Assembly: GCF_003696265.1 (NCBI RefSeq)
Contig: NZ_RFFH01000004.1
Span: forward strand, 1 to 64,000
From: Nocardia stercoris
GTDB lineage: Bacteria; Actinomycetota; Actinomycetes; Mycobacteriales; Mycobacteriaceae
Length of the DNA stretch: 64,000 nt
Direction: 5' to 3'
Below the pieces are notes generated by a model. That model was not told where the DNA came from. It was given only the letters and a program-made list of their open reading frames with translations, and did no database searches. Each line of letters starts with the position of its first letter. Within the stretch, counting starts at the first letter, position 1. A program made the translations under genes and the position numbers. Of this stretch, positions 30,090 through 38,875 are shown piece after piece.

Positions 30090-30227
30090 CGAATACCTGA
30101 GCACCCCTGCGGCCGGGCCGCGGATCGGTACCCTCGAAGAAACGAGGACCGGTTCCGCAGTCCGGCCGTCGGCGTCGAGGCGCCGGCCGCGCTGTTCAAC
30201 CAGCCCGGTCCCACGGGAGGTGATCGC

Positions 30228-30878
30228 GTGACCACTCCGATCGGGAGTTCCGGTGTGCCGCAGCAGCGTTCGAGTGGCACGGGAGTCGAGGTGGCGAAGC
30301 AGTCGGTGGTGCTCACCGTCGGGTTCGTCGCCCTGCTGTACGCGATCGAGGCCGTCAATGTCGCGAGCGGGCAGCGACTCGATCAGCAGGGGGTGCGCCC
30401 ACGCAGCCTCGACGGGCTGACCGGCATCCTGTTCGCGCCGCTGCTGCACGCCAATTGGACCCATCTGATCGACAACACCGTGCCGGTTCTGGTGCTGGGT
30501 TTCCTGACCTTGCTGTTCGGGGTCGGGCGCGGACTCGCGGCGACCGCGATCATCTGGGTGGTCGGCGGCGTCGGGGTGTGGCTCACGGGAGATATCGGCA
30601 CAGTGGAGATCGGGGCCTCGGTGCTCGGGTTCGGCTGGCTGACCTATGTCATCGCGCGCGGCTGGTTCGTCCGCTCGTTGTGGCAGATCGTGGTAGGTCT
30701 GGTGGTCGCGGTGTTGTGGGGCTCACTTCTGCTGGGTGTGTTGCCCGGACAGCCCGGAATCTCCTGGCAGGGCCACCTGTTCGGGGCGGTGGGTGGATTG
30801 GTGTCGGCCTGGGTACTCTCTGGGGATGCACGTCGTCATCGTCGCGAGGAAATCGGCCGGCGCGCGTCGGCCGGGTGA
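30228..30878 (+). CDS. Rhomboid family intramembrane protease
   Basis: A 216-residue membrane protein with six predicted helices, corresponding to M. tuberculosis Rv1337. The segment HANWTHLIDN is the conserved rhomboid helix-2 region. The catalytic Ser is most likely the one in GASVLGFGWL, where the usual GxSG is GASV, and the dyad His is in WQGHLFGAVGG. The GTG start follows GGGAGGTG. It follows cysM by 138 bases as in mycobacteria. Its substrate is unknown. Confidence 0.87.
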   Translation: MTTPIGSSGVPQQRSSGTGVEVAKQSVVLTVGFVALLYAIEAVNVASGQRLDQQGVRPRSLDGLTGILFAPLLHANWTHLIDNTVPVLVLGFLTLLFGVGRGLAATAIIWVVGGVGVWLTGDIGTVEIGASVLGFGWLTYVIARGWFVRSLWQIVVGLVVAVLWGSLLLGVLPGQPGISWQGHLFGAVGGLVSAWVLSGDARRHRREEIGRRASAG

Positions 30879-30950
30879 GCAAACGTCCGGCCGGGTGCGA
30901 AACGGGGGGATCGTCCGGTGAGTGAATCCGCAGCGTGGCAGCATGGGGAC

Positions 30951-31718
30951 ATGCGCCTCACGGTCATCGGATGTTCGGGCAGTGTGGCCGGTCCCGATTC
31001 GCCGGCGTCGGGCTATCTGCTGACCGGTACCGACATGACGCCGACCGTCATCGATTTCGGTCCCGGCGTCCTGGGTGCCCTGCAGCGGCACGTGAATCCG
31101 TCCGATGTCGACATCTTCCTGACTCACCTGCACGCCGACCACTGCCTGGACCTGCCGGGGCTGCTGGTCTGGCGGCGCTATCACCCGACCCCCGCGGTCG
31201 GGCGGGCCACGGTGTACGGCCCGTCGGACACCGCGCTGCGCATCGGTAACGCGTCCGCGGAGATCGGCGGCGAGACCGACGACTGGTCCGACGTCATCGA
31301 CATGCGGCAGTGGACGGTCGGCGAGCCGATCCCGTTCGGTCCCGGCCACACCGTCGAGGCCCGCCGGATGTTCCACCCGCCGGAGTCCTACGGCCTGCGC
31401 ATCACCACCGCCTCGGGCCGCGTGCTGGTCTACACCGGCGATACTGCGCTCTGCCCGGAGGTGTTCGAGCTCGCCGAGGGCGCCGATTTCCTGCTGGCCG
31501 AGGCCTCCTGGACCCACGACCCCGACAACCGCCCGCCCGGTATCCACCTCTCCGGCACCGAGGCGGGCATGATCGCCGCCCGCGCCGGCGTGCGCGAACT
31601 CCTGCTCACCCACATCCCCCCGTGGACCTCCCGCGAGGACGTGATCGCCGAGGCGAAGGCACAGTTCGACGGCCCGGTCCACGCCGTCTCACCGGGCGAG
31701 GTCATCGACATCTCGTAG
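30951..31718 (+). CDS. Metallo-beta-lactamase-fold phosphodiesterase (Rv1339-like)
   Basis: A 255-residue MBL-fold hydrolase of the RNase Z/atypical phosphodiesterase type. The metal motif is LTHLHADHCLDLPG; further ligands lie in YTGDTALC and LTHIPPWTSRED. The M. tuberculosis homologue Rv1339 has been described as a cAMP phosphodiesterase. ATG 30951 (MRLTVIGCSGSVAGPDSPASG) follows GGGGAC; GTG 30918 would add 11 residues. In M. tuberculosis murI lies between the rhomboid gene and this one; here only 72 bases separate them. Confidence 0.88.
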   Translation: MRLTVIGCSGSVAGPDSPASGYLLTGTDMTPTVIDFGPGVLGALQRHVNPSDVDIFLTHLHADHCLDLPGLLVWRRYHPTPAVGRATVYGPSDTALRIGNASAEIGGETDDWSDVIDMRQWTVGEPIPFGPGHTVEARRMFHPPESYGLRITTASGRVLVYTGDTALCPEVFELAEGADFLLAEASWTHDPDNRPPGIHLSGTEAGMIAARAGVRELLLTHIPPWTSREDVIAEAKAQFDGPVHAVSPGEVIDIS

Positions 31719-31934
31719 AGCTCGAGGATCGGTTCGCGGACAGAGGTCTGTGTCCGCCTCGGGATACGGTCGCATGTGGGTCGTCTCGGTGATCGAGATC
31801 GGGTCGCCGGTGCCGTCGGCCCGAGTGGTGCCCGCCGTAGCGTTTCGGTCCTGCCGTCGCCCGGCGTCCGGGCGCGGACCCGCCGTTTCGGTGCCGTGCT
31901 CGGTGACGGGCGGGTGGCACAGTAAGGTGCTCGT

Positions 31935-32696
31935 GTGTCGAGACGAGCGGATGGCAGGGCGGACGACGAGCTTCGCCAGGTGACGATCACGCGTGGATTC
32001 ACCACGCATCCTGCGGGTTCGGTGCTCGTGGAGTTCGGGCAGACGCGGGTGATGTGTACCGCCAGCGTCACCGAGGGGGTGCCGCCGTGGCGGCGTGACT
32101 CCGGATTGGGCTGGCTCACAGCGGAATACGCGATGCTGCCGGCCGCGACGCACACTCGCAGCGGGCGAGAGTCGGTGAAGGGCAAGGTCGGCGGGCGCAC
32201 CCAGGAGATCAGCCGGCTGGTCGGGCGCTCGCTGCGGGCCTGTATCGACCTGGCGGCGCTGGGCGAGAACACCATCGCCATCGACTGCGACGTGCTGCAG
32301 GCCGACGGTGGCACCCGGACCGCGGCGATCACCGGAGCGTATGTGGCGCTGTCGGACGCGATCACCTACCTGGGCGCGGCCGGCGCGCTGACCGACCCGC
32401 AGCCGATCTCGTGCGCGCTCGCCGCGGTGAGTGTGGGCGTGGTCGACGGCCGGGTGCGCCTGGACCTGCCGTACGAGGAGGACTCGCGCGCGGAGGTGGA
32501 CATGAACGTGGTCGCCACCGACACCGGCACGCTGGTCGAGATCCAGGGCACCGGTGAGGGTGCCACCTTCCCGCGTTCCACCCTGGACAAGATGCTGGAC
32601 TCCGCGCTCGCCGGTTGTGAGCAGTTGTTCGCGATCCAGAAGCAGGCGCTCGCGCTGCCGTATCCGGGCGTGCTGCCCGAGCCGAAGAAGAAGTGA
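31935..32696 (+). CDS. rph: Ribonuclease PH
   Basis: A 253-residue 3'-5' phosphorolytic exoribonuclease that trims tRNA 3' ends. Landmarks are [11 protein letters not shown] at the N-terminus, [17 protein letters not shown], the phosphate-site segment around [32 protein letters not shown], and [12 protein letters not shown]. The start is GTG 31935. The stop overlaps rdgB by one base (ATG 32696). rph-rdgB is a widespread operon. Confidence 0.94.
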   Translation: MSRRADGRADDELRQVTITRGFTTHPAGSVLVEFGQTRVMCTASVTEGVPPWRRDSGLGWLTAEYAMLPAATHTRSGRESVKGKVGGRTQEISRLVGRSLRACIDLAALGENTIAIDCDVLQADGGTRTAAITGAYVALSDAITYLGAAGALTDPQPISCALAAVSVGVVDGRVRLDLPYEEDSRAEVDMNVVATDTGTLVEIQGTGEGATFPRSTLDKMLDSALAGCEQLFAIQKQALALPYPGVLPEPKKK

Positions 32697-33325
32697 TGGT
32701 CCGCCGGGTCCTGGTCGCCAGCCGGAACAGCAAGAAGCTGAACGAACTGCGCCGCATCCTGGCCGACGCGGGCGTGGCCGGGCTCGAGGTCGTGGGCCTG
32801 AACGAGGTGCCGGCGTACCCGGAGGCCCCCGAGACCGAACCGGACTTCGAGGGCAATGCTCTGCTGAAGGCCCGCGAGGGCTTCGCGGCCACCGGATTGC
32901 CCTGTGTCGCAGACGATTCCGGGCTGTCGGTGGACGCGCTCAACGGTATGCCCGGTGTGCTGTCGGCGCGCTGGTCGGGCCGCCACGGCGACGATGCCGC
33001 CAACAATGCCCTGCTGCTGGCCCAGCTGGCGGACGTCCCCGACGACCGTCGCGGCGCCCGTTTCGTCTCGGCCTGCGCCCTGGTGAGCGCCGCCGGAGAA
33101 ACCGTGGTCCGCGGCGAATGGCCGGGCACCCTGCTGCGAACCCCGGTGGGCACCAACGGCTTCGGCTACGACCCGCTGTTCGTCCCCGAGGGCGGCACCC
33201 GCACCTCGGCCGAGCTCGACCCGACCGAGAAGAACGCCGTATCACACCGAGCCCGCGCCCTGACGGCCCTACTTCCGGCGCTGCGCTCCCTGGCGATCTC
33301 GGAAAATGCCACCAGCGACAACTGA
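32696..33325 (+). CDS. rdgB: Non-canonical purine NTP pyrophosphatase (dITP/XTP)
   Basis: A 209-residue HAM1/RdgB enzyme that removes ITP, dITP and XTP from nucleotide pools. It has the nucleotide loop LVASRNSKKLNELRR at the N-terminus, the metal Asp in VADDSGLSVDALNGMPG, the family signature TNGFGYDPLFV, and SHRARAL at the C-terminus. The ATG at 32696 shares its A with the rph stop; a GTG at 32693 is also in frame. Co-transcribed with rph. Confidence 0.94.
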   Translation: MVRRVLVASRNSKKLNELRRILADAGVAGLEVVGLNEVPAYPEAPETEPDFEGNALLKAREGFAATGLPCVADDSGLSVDALNGMPGVLSARWSGRHGDDAANNALLLAQLADVPDDRRGARFVSACALVSAAGETVVRGEWPGTLLRTPVGTNGFGYDPLFVPEGGTRTSAELDPTEKNAVSHRARALTALLPALRSLAISENATSDN

Positions 33326-33415
33326 TTTCGCGCGGGCCGGGTAACTCGCCGGGTACGCCCGGGATCGGTGCGGCGACTCACCGCCGCCACGGGTTGCCGA
33401 CAAGCGACGGCATTC

Positions 33416-33519
33416 GGCCGTCCGCTCAAACGCGGAGTGGCGGGGGAGCACTAGGCCGTCCGCTCAAAAGCGGAGTGGAGGGGAGCACTCGACCCCCGCT
33501 CAAACCGCGGAGAGGCGGT
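33416..33519. repeat. Three tandem ~37-base repeats overlapping a gene end
   Basis: Unit 1 (33416-33453) and unit 2 (33454-33490) both begin GGCCGTCCGCTCAAA and continue with GCGGAGTGG and GGAGCACT. Unit 3 (33491-33519) is more diverged (CCCCGCTCAAACCGCGGAG). Each contains a mini-hairpin CCGC-TCAAA-GCGG. The third unit includes the stop codon and last codons of the leftward DUF3817 gene, so the array probably arose by duplication of that gene end. It may act as a terminator between rdgB and DUF3817. Confidence 0.8.
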
Positions 33520-33910
33520 AAGCGGCGCGGACTTCGCGCGTGCGGTAGTGCTCGCACACGAACGAGAGCAGCGGAATGGTGCCGGCCAGCGCGGTGATCA
33601 GCGTGGTGGTCCACTTCCACCGTGCCTTGATCGCCAGGTCGACGGTGACGACCAGGTAGATCATGTAGAAGATGCCGTGGACCTGGCCGATGTAGAACAG
33701 CCAGTGCGGTGCGGTGTGGCTGTCGGACAGGATCAGGTACTTGTAGACCATCTCCGCGCACAGCACGAGCAGCCATACACCGGTGATGTAGGCCAGCACC
33801 CGGTACCGGGTCAGCGCCGAGGCGATCCGTGCGGTCTTCGCGGTTGCCTGGGGTGCGGCGGCCGTGGCCTGCGCGGTGGCGGTTTCGGTGCTGTTGTCGG
33901 TGCTACTCAC
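33500..33910 (-). CDS. DUF3817 family membrane protein
   Basis: A 136-residue membrane protein. A hydrophilic Thr/Ala-rich N-terminus (MSSTDNSTETATAQ, about 35 residues) precedes helices containing VLAYITGVWLLVLCAEMVYKY and IGQVHGIFYMIYLVVTVDLA. It corresponds to M. tuberculosis Rv1342c and is a distant relative of the gene at 7562-7927. GTG 33910 follows AAAGGA. It is probably co-transcribed with the lprD-like gene 38 bases upstream. Function unknown. Confidence 0.85.
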   Translation of the reverse strand: MSSTDNSTETATAQATAAAPQATAKTARIASALTRYRVLAYITGVWLLVLCAEMVYKYLILSDSHTAPHWLFYIGQVHGIFYMIYLVVTVDLAIKARWKWTTTLITALAGTIPLLSFVCEHYRTREVRAAYRLSAV

Positions 33911-33948
33911 CGGCGTTCCTTTCGGGATTCGATTCTCGGTGCGTGCCC

Positions 33949-34365
33949 TCAGCCGGCCCGGCGGGCGTCGTCCGCTGACGGTAGCCGCCGTCCGTGCAGG
34001 GCCGCCAGCTGCCGGTTGTACTCGGTCACGACGCGGTCGGCTTCCTCGACCCGTGCGGCCGGGCGCTCGGGCAGCAGGCCGGCGGGCAGTTCGGTCGGTG
34101 CGGCCGTGCGGGTCGCGACCGGCCGGGGTTCGCCGTCCTCCTCGACTCGCGCTTGCCGCTCGAGCCGCAGGAACCGGAAGAAGGCGTACACCACGAACCC
34201 GGCGAACAACGGCCACTGCAGGGCGTACCCGAGGTTCTGCGCGGTGCCGGAGTTGGAGTCGAACCGTCCCCACTGCCACCAGCCCAGGAGCAGGCAGGTC
34301 GTCGCGGCCGCGATCACGAGCAGGATCAGGCCGAGGCGGCGGAACAGGGCAGGCACGCCCACCAC
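33949..34365 (-). CDS. LprD-like membrane protein
   Basis: A 138-residue protein with two N-terminal helices (FRRLGLILLVIAAATTCLLLGWWQWGRF and YALQWPLFAGFVVYAFFRFLRLE) and a cytoplasmic C-terminal half rich in Arg and Glu that ends with VTEYNRQLAALHG. It corresponds in place and layout to M. tuberculosis Rv1343c (LprD); I see no clear lipobox, so lipidation is doubtful. Several GTG codons lie close together at the start (34365, 34362, 34356). Function unknown. Confidence 0.78.
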   Translation of the reverse strand: MVGVPALFRRLGLILLVIAAATTCLLLGWWQWGRFDSNSGTAQNLGYALQWPLFAGFVVYAFFRFLRLERQARVEEDGEPRPVATRTAAPTELPAGLLPERPAARVEEADRVVTEYNRQLAALHGRRLPSADDARRAG

Positions 34366-34436
34366 GGTACTCCGCTACTACAAGTGGCCGTAGTCGGAGT
34401 GCGCGCGGACCGGCCCGGGCAGCGGGGACGGCGGGT

Positions 34437-35321
34437 TCAGAACCGGTAGTGCACGTCGGTGAGTTTCTCCGATTCCTCCCACAGCCGTCGCTGCAGGTCA
34501 CGGTCCTGGGAGAGCTTGCTGGAACCGCACGCCCGGACCGGCCCGCGCATCCCGCCGAGCTGCCGCGGACCCCAGTAGACCTCCGGGTCGGCGTCGGTCT
34601 CGGTGGCGGCGAACAGGCTGGACTCGGCCGCCTTGCGCGGCGAGTGGCCGAATATCGCGACGAACGGCTTGGACACCCAGTCCAGTGGTGTCTCGGTGCG
34701 GGTGAACAGGTCGGTCGCGGCGACGCCCGGATGCACGCCGTAGGAGCGGACCGTCGAGCCCGCGGCCGCGAGCCGGTGCTGCAGTTCGCGCGCGAACATC
34801 AGGTTCGACAGCTTGGCCTGGCCGTAGGCGACATTGCGCTGGTAGCGCCGGTTCTGGTAGTTGAGGTCGTCGACCCGCAGGGTGGGGGTGTGGCGGTGGG
34901 CGATGCTCGCCAGCGTCACGACCCGGTCCCGGATCCGGTCCAGCAGCAGGCCGGTCAGCGCGAAGTGCCCGAGATGGTTGACGCCCCACTGGGTTTCGAA
35001 GCCGTCCTTGGTGCGCGAGAACGGGATGTTCATCAGGCCGGCGTTGTTGATCAGGACGTCGATCGGTCCGGTTTTGTCGGCGAATTCGCGGATCGAGGAC
35101 AGGTCGGCCAGGTCCAGCGCGGCGACCCGGACGTCGCCCTGCATGCTGTTGGCGACCGACTGCGCGGCCATGGTGTTGCGGCAGGCCATGATCACGGTCG
35201 CACCCCGGTCGGCCAGGGCCCGCGTGGTGTGGGCGCCGATTCCGCCGTTGGCGCCGGTGATCACGATGGTGCGGCCGGACTGGTCCGGCATCTGGCTCGG
35301 CTTCCAGGTCATCTGTGTCAT
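34437..35321 (-). CDS. Short-chain dehydrogenase/reductase
   Basis: A 294-residue SDR. The NAD(P) loop is VITGANGGIGAHTTRAL, followed by LDLADLSSI, NNAGLM, the catalytic Ser in VVTLASIAH, and the YxxxK pair in VAYGQAKLSN. The long C-terminal part (KPFVAIFGHSPRKAAESSLFAATETDADPEVYWGP) is typical of retinol-dehydrogenase-like SDRs. The substrate is unknown. It is divergent from a DHA2 exporter, with an inverted repeat in the shared promoter region, so the two may be co-regulated. Confidence 0.88.
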   Translation of the reverse strand: MTQMTWKPSQMPDQSGRTIVITGANGGIGAHTTRALADRGATVIMACRNTMAAQSVANSMQGDVRVAALDLADLSSIREFADKTGPIDVLINNAGLMNIPFSRTKDGFETQWGVNHLGHFALTGLLLDRIRDRVVTLASIAHRHTPTLRVDDLNYQNRRYQRNVAYGQAKLSNLMFARELQHRLAAAGSTVRSYGVHPGVAATDLFTRTETPLDWVSKPFVAIFGHSPRKAAESSLFAATETDADPEVYWGPRQLGGMRGPVRACGSSKLSQDRDLQRRLWEESEKLTDVHYRF

Positions 35322-35370
35322 ACCTCACGAGTGTCGTCGGAGATCGGTGCGCGGCGGGTACCGGACCGAT

Positions 35371-35386
35371 CTTACTTCAGAGTAAG
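35371..35386. promoter_or_regulatory. Inverted repeat in the SDR/exporter divergent promoter
   Basis: A perfect 6-bp inverted repeat CTTACT-TCAG-AGTAAG within the 123-base gap between divergent genes. Its size and place fit an operator for a TetR- or MarR-type repressor, but no such regulator gene is adjacent. Confidence 0.5.
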
Positions 35387-35444
35387 TTACTGGCGCCTGC
35401 CGTGTCGTAGCTCTCGGTTACGGGGGCCCGACAATACTGACCGA

Positions 35445-37469
35445 ATGACCGTCGCGACCTCGAACGACGCGCCTGTGCAGGTGAGTCGGGCACGCGCCAA
35501 TGTCGTGTTCGTCACAATTGTTCTCGGCATGCTCATGGCCGCCCTCGATCAGACCATCGTGTCCACCGCGCTGCCCACGATCGTGGCCGATCTCGGCGGC
35601 TCCGGGCGCATGTCCTGGGTGGTCACCTCCTACCTGCTGGCCGAGGCGGTCGCGACCGCGCTGGCCGGAAAGTTCGGTGACCTGTTCGGCCGCAAGGTGG
35701 TCTTCCAGATCAGCGGGCTCGTCTTCATCACCGGTTCGGCGGTGGCCGGGATCTCGAACGGCATGGCGATGCTGGTCGCGGCGCGCGCGGTGCAGGGCGT
35801 CGGCGCCGGCGGGCTCATGGTGACCGCGATGGCGCTGATCGCGGACGTGATTCCGCTGCGCGATCGCGGGCGCTACCAGGGTGCGATGGGCGCGGTCTTC
35901 GGCGTGACGACGGTGATCGGCCCGACCCTGGGCGGCCTGTTCACCGACCACGCCAGCTGGCGGTGGTGCTTCTATGTGAACGTTCCGATCGCGATCCTCA
36001 TGGTCTTCGTCGCGCAGCGCACGATCCCGCGGATCCGGGCGGCGGCCAAACCGGTGGTCGACTACGCCGGGATCGCGGTCATCGCGGCCGGGGTCAGCTG
36101 CCTGATCCTGGCGCTGGAGTGGGGTGGCCACCAATACGCTTGGGGGTCACCGGTCATCATCGGCCTGTTCGTGGCGGCGGTGATCCTGATCGCGGTCTTC
36201 GTCTTCGTCGAGTCCCGCGCGCGCGAACCGATGCTGCCGTTGCGGCTGTTCCGCCGCAACGTCTTCACCGTCTGCTCGATCCTCAGCTTCATCGTCGGCT
36301 TCGCCATGCTCGGGGCGATGACCTACCTGCCGACCTATCTCCAGTTCGTGGACGGTGTTTCGGCGACCCAATCGGGTTTCCGGACTCTGCCGCTGGTGGC
36401 GGGCCTGATGTTCACCTCGATCCTGTCCGGGCAGATCGTCGGCCGCACCGGCCGGTACAAGATCTTCCCGATTCTCGGTACGGCGGTGATGGCGGTGGCG
36501 CTGTGGCTGATGTCCACGATGGGTCGCGATACCGGTACGTTGCGGGAATCGTTGTACATGGCGGTCATGGGCCTGGGAATCGGGCTCGCCATGCAGGTGC
36601 TGACCATCGCGGTCCAGAACACCGTGCCCTATTCCGATCTCGGCACCGCGACTTCCGGGGTGACCTTCTTCCGCACGCTCGGCAGCACATTCGGCACGGC
36701 GATCTTCGGCACCTTGTTCGCGAATCGGATCGGGCCGAATCTGCGCGACGCGCTGGCGAAAGTGCCCGAGGTGCCGCCAGCGGTGGCGCAGAGTCCGCAA
36801 TTGTTGCGCAAACTTCCACTGGCGCAGGCACTTCCGATCATCGACGCGTATGCCGAAGCGATCAACTATGTGTTCGAGTGGGTGATTCCGGTGGCGGTGC
36901 TCGGTTTCGTGGTGTCCTGGTTCCTGAAGGAGGTGCCGCTGCGCGGTGCGGCGCGGGCCGAGGCGCCGGAGATGGGCAACGGCTTCGCCGCCCCGGACTC
37001 GCCGGATCGCGAAGTGCTGCTGGAGCATTCGATCGCGTGTCTACTGGGCAAGCTGCGGGCCAAGGAGATTCCCGGACCGGACATCCTGACCGAGGTGGAC
37101 AGCGAACTCGGCCCGGACCAGGCCTGGGCCCTGGCCCAGGTGCGGCTGCTGCAGCGCTTCCGCGGTGGCGCCACCCTCGCCGCGATCGCGGCGCCGCGCC
37201 GGATGCCCCCGCAGGTACTGCAACCGGTCTACGACCGCGCCCACCGCTACGGCTACATCGAATGGGACGGCGACAAGGTCCGGTTGACGCCGACCGGCCA
37301 GGCCGAATTCGACCGGGTCGCCGCGGGCTGGCGGAACTGGGTAGGCAGCCAGATCGCCGAGTGGGACGGCGAGGATCCGCGCGATCGCGTGCAACTCGAG
37401 CACGCCATGGACAATGTAGCTATGCGATTGCTGGACGAATTCGAGGGCGCCGCCGCCTTCGCCGAGTGA
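35445..37469 (+). CDS. DHA2-family MFS exporter with a cytoplasmic C-terminal domain
   Basis: A 674-residue protein. Residues 1 to about 500 are a 14-helix drug:H+ antiporter (MAALDQTIVSTALPTIV; AGKFGDLFGRKVVF; GAMGAVFGVTTVIGPTLGG; WRWCFYVNVPI). The remaining 170 residues are soluble and cytoplasmic; about 566-626 (LLQRFRGGATLAAIA ... HRYGYIEWDGDKVRLTPTGQAEFDRV) looks like a winged-helix unit with its wing. Rv1877-type mycobacterial exporters are of similar length. The ATG at 35445 has only a weak ribosome site. The tail could sense substrate or bind a partner; DNA binding from a membrane protein would be unusual. Confidence 0.87.
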   Translation: MTVATSNDAPVQVSRARANVVFVTIVLGMLMAALDQTIVSTALPTIVADLGGSGRMSWVVTSYLLAEAVATALAGKFGDLFGRKVVFQISGLVFITGSAVAGISNGMAMLVAARAVQGVGAGGLMVTAMALIADVIPLRDRGRYQGAMGAVFGVTTVIGPTLGGLFTDHASWRWCFYVNVPIAILMVFVAQRTIPRIRAAAKPVVDYAGIAVIAAGVSCLILALEWGGHQYAWGSPVIIGLFVAAVILIAVFVFVESRAREPMLPLRLFRRNVFTVCSILSFIVGFAMLGAMTYLPTYLQFVDGVSATQSGFRTLPLVAGLMFTSILSGQIVGRTGRYKIFPILGTAVMAVALWLMSTMGRDTGTLRESLYMAVMGLGIGLAMQVLTIAVQNTVPYSDLGTATSGVTFFRTLGSTFGTAIFGTLFANRIGPNLRDALAKVPEVPPAVAQSPQLLRKLPLAQALPIIDAYAEAINYVFEWVIPVAVLGFVVSWFLKEVPLRGAARAEAPEMGNGFAAPDSPDREVLLEHSIACLLGKLRAKEIPGPDILTEVDSELGPDQAWALAQVRLLQRFRGGATLAAIAAPRRMPPQVLQPVYDRAHRYGYIEWDGDKVRLTPTGQAEFDRVAAGWRNWVGSQIAEWDGEDPRDRVQLEHAMDNVAMRLLDEFEGAAAFAE

Positions 37470-37556
37470 GTGCCGCACCGCCGCATCGCGAATCGGACCT
37501 GTGCGGGTGACCGACAAGTCGCCGTCGGGGCCCGATCGCGGAGTACTGTGCGAATC

Positions 37557-37850
37557 ATGGACACCCGGATTCGATCGACGGCAGTTCTGCTGTGCGCGCT
37601 CGTCGTTTCCGTCTGGGCCGCGGTGGCCCTGTCGGCCGGTGAGCCGAATTCGCTGCTCGCGGTGGGCACCGCGGCCGTGCTGGCCCTGGCGGCGGTCGCC
37701 GCGCAGGCCGCGCACCGCCGTCCGGTTCCCGCGCGGGTGCGGACGGGTCTGCCCGTCTCCGCCCAGCAGCGGCGGGGAAGTTATCTGCGCCAGAGCAATC
37801 CGGATACCGCCGGCCGCACGCGCCCGCGCGCGCCGGGCGGGTGCGCCTGA
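37557..37850 (+). CDS. Small membrane protein upstream of yidC
   Basis: A 97-residue protein: two transmembrane helices (TAVLLCALVVSVWAAVAL and SLLAVGTAAVLALAAVAAQA) and a basic C-terminal tail (RRPVPARVRTGLPVS ... RPRAPGGCA). It resembles the small DUF6412 proteins that, as I recall, accompany a YidC paralogue in actinobacteria. It is separated from yidC by 166 bases. No function is known. The Arg-rich tail may contact the ribosome or nascent chains, which is speculation. Confidence 0.65.
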   Translation: MDTRIRSTAVLLCALVVSVWAAVALSAGEPNSLLAVGTAAVLALAAVAAQAAHRRPVPARVRTGLPVSAQQRRGSYLRQSNPDTAGRTRPRAPGGCA

Positions 37851-38016
37851 CCGGTCGCGTCGCGGACTCGTCCGTGGACGCCCCCCGGTCGCCGTGTGAT
37901 CCCGCCGGGCCGCATTGTGGACCGGCGGTAACCCGCCCGACGTCCCCTTCGCTCGTCGCGTGACCCCGCCGTCCCGGCCCCGGTGCGCGGCGGGCACCTC
38001 ACAGTGAGGTGTCCCG

Positions 38017-38871
38017 ATGCTCGATTTCGTGTATTACCCGGTGTCCGCGGTGCTCTGGCTGTGGCACACCGGATTCGCCACGGTCCTGGGTGTGGCCGAC
38101 GGTCCCGCCTGGGCCCTGGCCATCGTCTGTCTCGTCGCGACGTTGCGCGTGCTGCTCTACCGGCCGTTCCTGGCGCAGGTGCGGTTCTCCCGGCAGCTGG
38201 CCGTGATTCAGCCCCGCATGCGGGAACTGCAGCAGCGGTACGCCGACGACCGCGAGCGGCTGGCCGCCGAAGTGGCCGCGCTGCAACGCGAGCACAGGTT
38301 CAACCCGCTGGCCGGCTGCCTGCCGGTGGCGGCGCAGCTGGTGATGTTCATCGGCCTGTTCCACGTGCTGCGCAGCTTCGACCGCACCACCGCCGGATCG
38401 TCGCTGCTGCCGTTCGCGGGCAGTCACGCGCGCCTGACCGCCGCGCAGAACGCGGCGACGGCGAACTACGTGTTCTCCCCGGAGCAAGTGCAGTCGTTCC
38501 TGCACGCCAAACTGCTGACCGCGCCGCTGTCGGCCACGCTGGCGACCTCGGGCGGTTCGTTCCTCGCGGTCGCGGTGGTGGCCGTTCCGCTGGCGGTGCT
38601 GTCGGGTGTGATGTCGCATCTGACCGCGCGGCATTCGATCACCCGGCAGACCGCGCCGACACCGCAGCTCGCGGTGATCAACCGGATGACGCTGTGGCTG
38701 TTCCCGTTGGGCAGCTTGATCAGCGGGCTGCTGATGCCGATGGGCATCCTGGTCTACTTCGCCAGCAACAGTGTCTGGACGTTCGTGCAGCAGTATCTGG
38801 TGCACAAGCACCTGGGTCCGGTCTCCGAGGCCGTGGTGGTCGGCACGACCACGGAGTCGCCGGACGACTGA
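38017..38871 (+). CDS. yidC: YidC/Oxa1-type membrane insertase paralogue
   Basis: A 284-residue insertase with five helices. MLDFVYYPVSAVLWLWH is the standard start. The groove arginine lies in VATLRVLLYRPFL. A cytoplasmic coiled hairpin follows (IQPRMRELQQRYADDRERLAAEVAALQREH), then NPLAGCLPVAAQLVMFIGLFHVLRSF. A short basic tail is present but no long C-terminal extension. The housekeeping yidC of actinobacteria sits by rnpA near the origin, so this is probably the second copy. It inserts small membrane proteins without the Sec channel. Confidence 0.9.
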   Translation: MLDFVYYPVSAVLWLWHTGFATVLGVADGPAWALAIVCLVATLRVLLYRPFLAQVRFSRQLAVIQPRMRELQQRYADDRERLAAEVAALQREHRFNPLAGCLPVAAQLVMFIGLFHVLRSFDRTTAGSSLLPFAGSHARLTAAQNAATANYVFSPEQVQSFLHAKLLTAPLSATLATSGGSFLAVAVVAVPLAVLSGVMSHLTARHSITRQTAPTPQLAVINRMTLWLFPLGSLISGLLMPMGILVYFASNSVWTFVQQYLVHKHLGPVSEAVVVGTTTESPDD

Positions 38872-38875
38872 GGTG

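Noticed and set aside
33326..33519. The three-copy repeat as a CRISPR array
   Set aside because: The units are directly adjacent without spacers, only three in number and diverged, and no cas gene is present in the window.
38017..38871. The YidC homologue as the housekeeping insertase gene of the oriC region
   Set aside because: rpmH, rnpA, jag (R3H) and rsmG are not adjacent; the context is a small membrane protein and an unknown gene.
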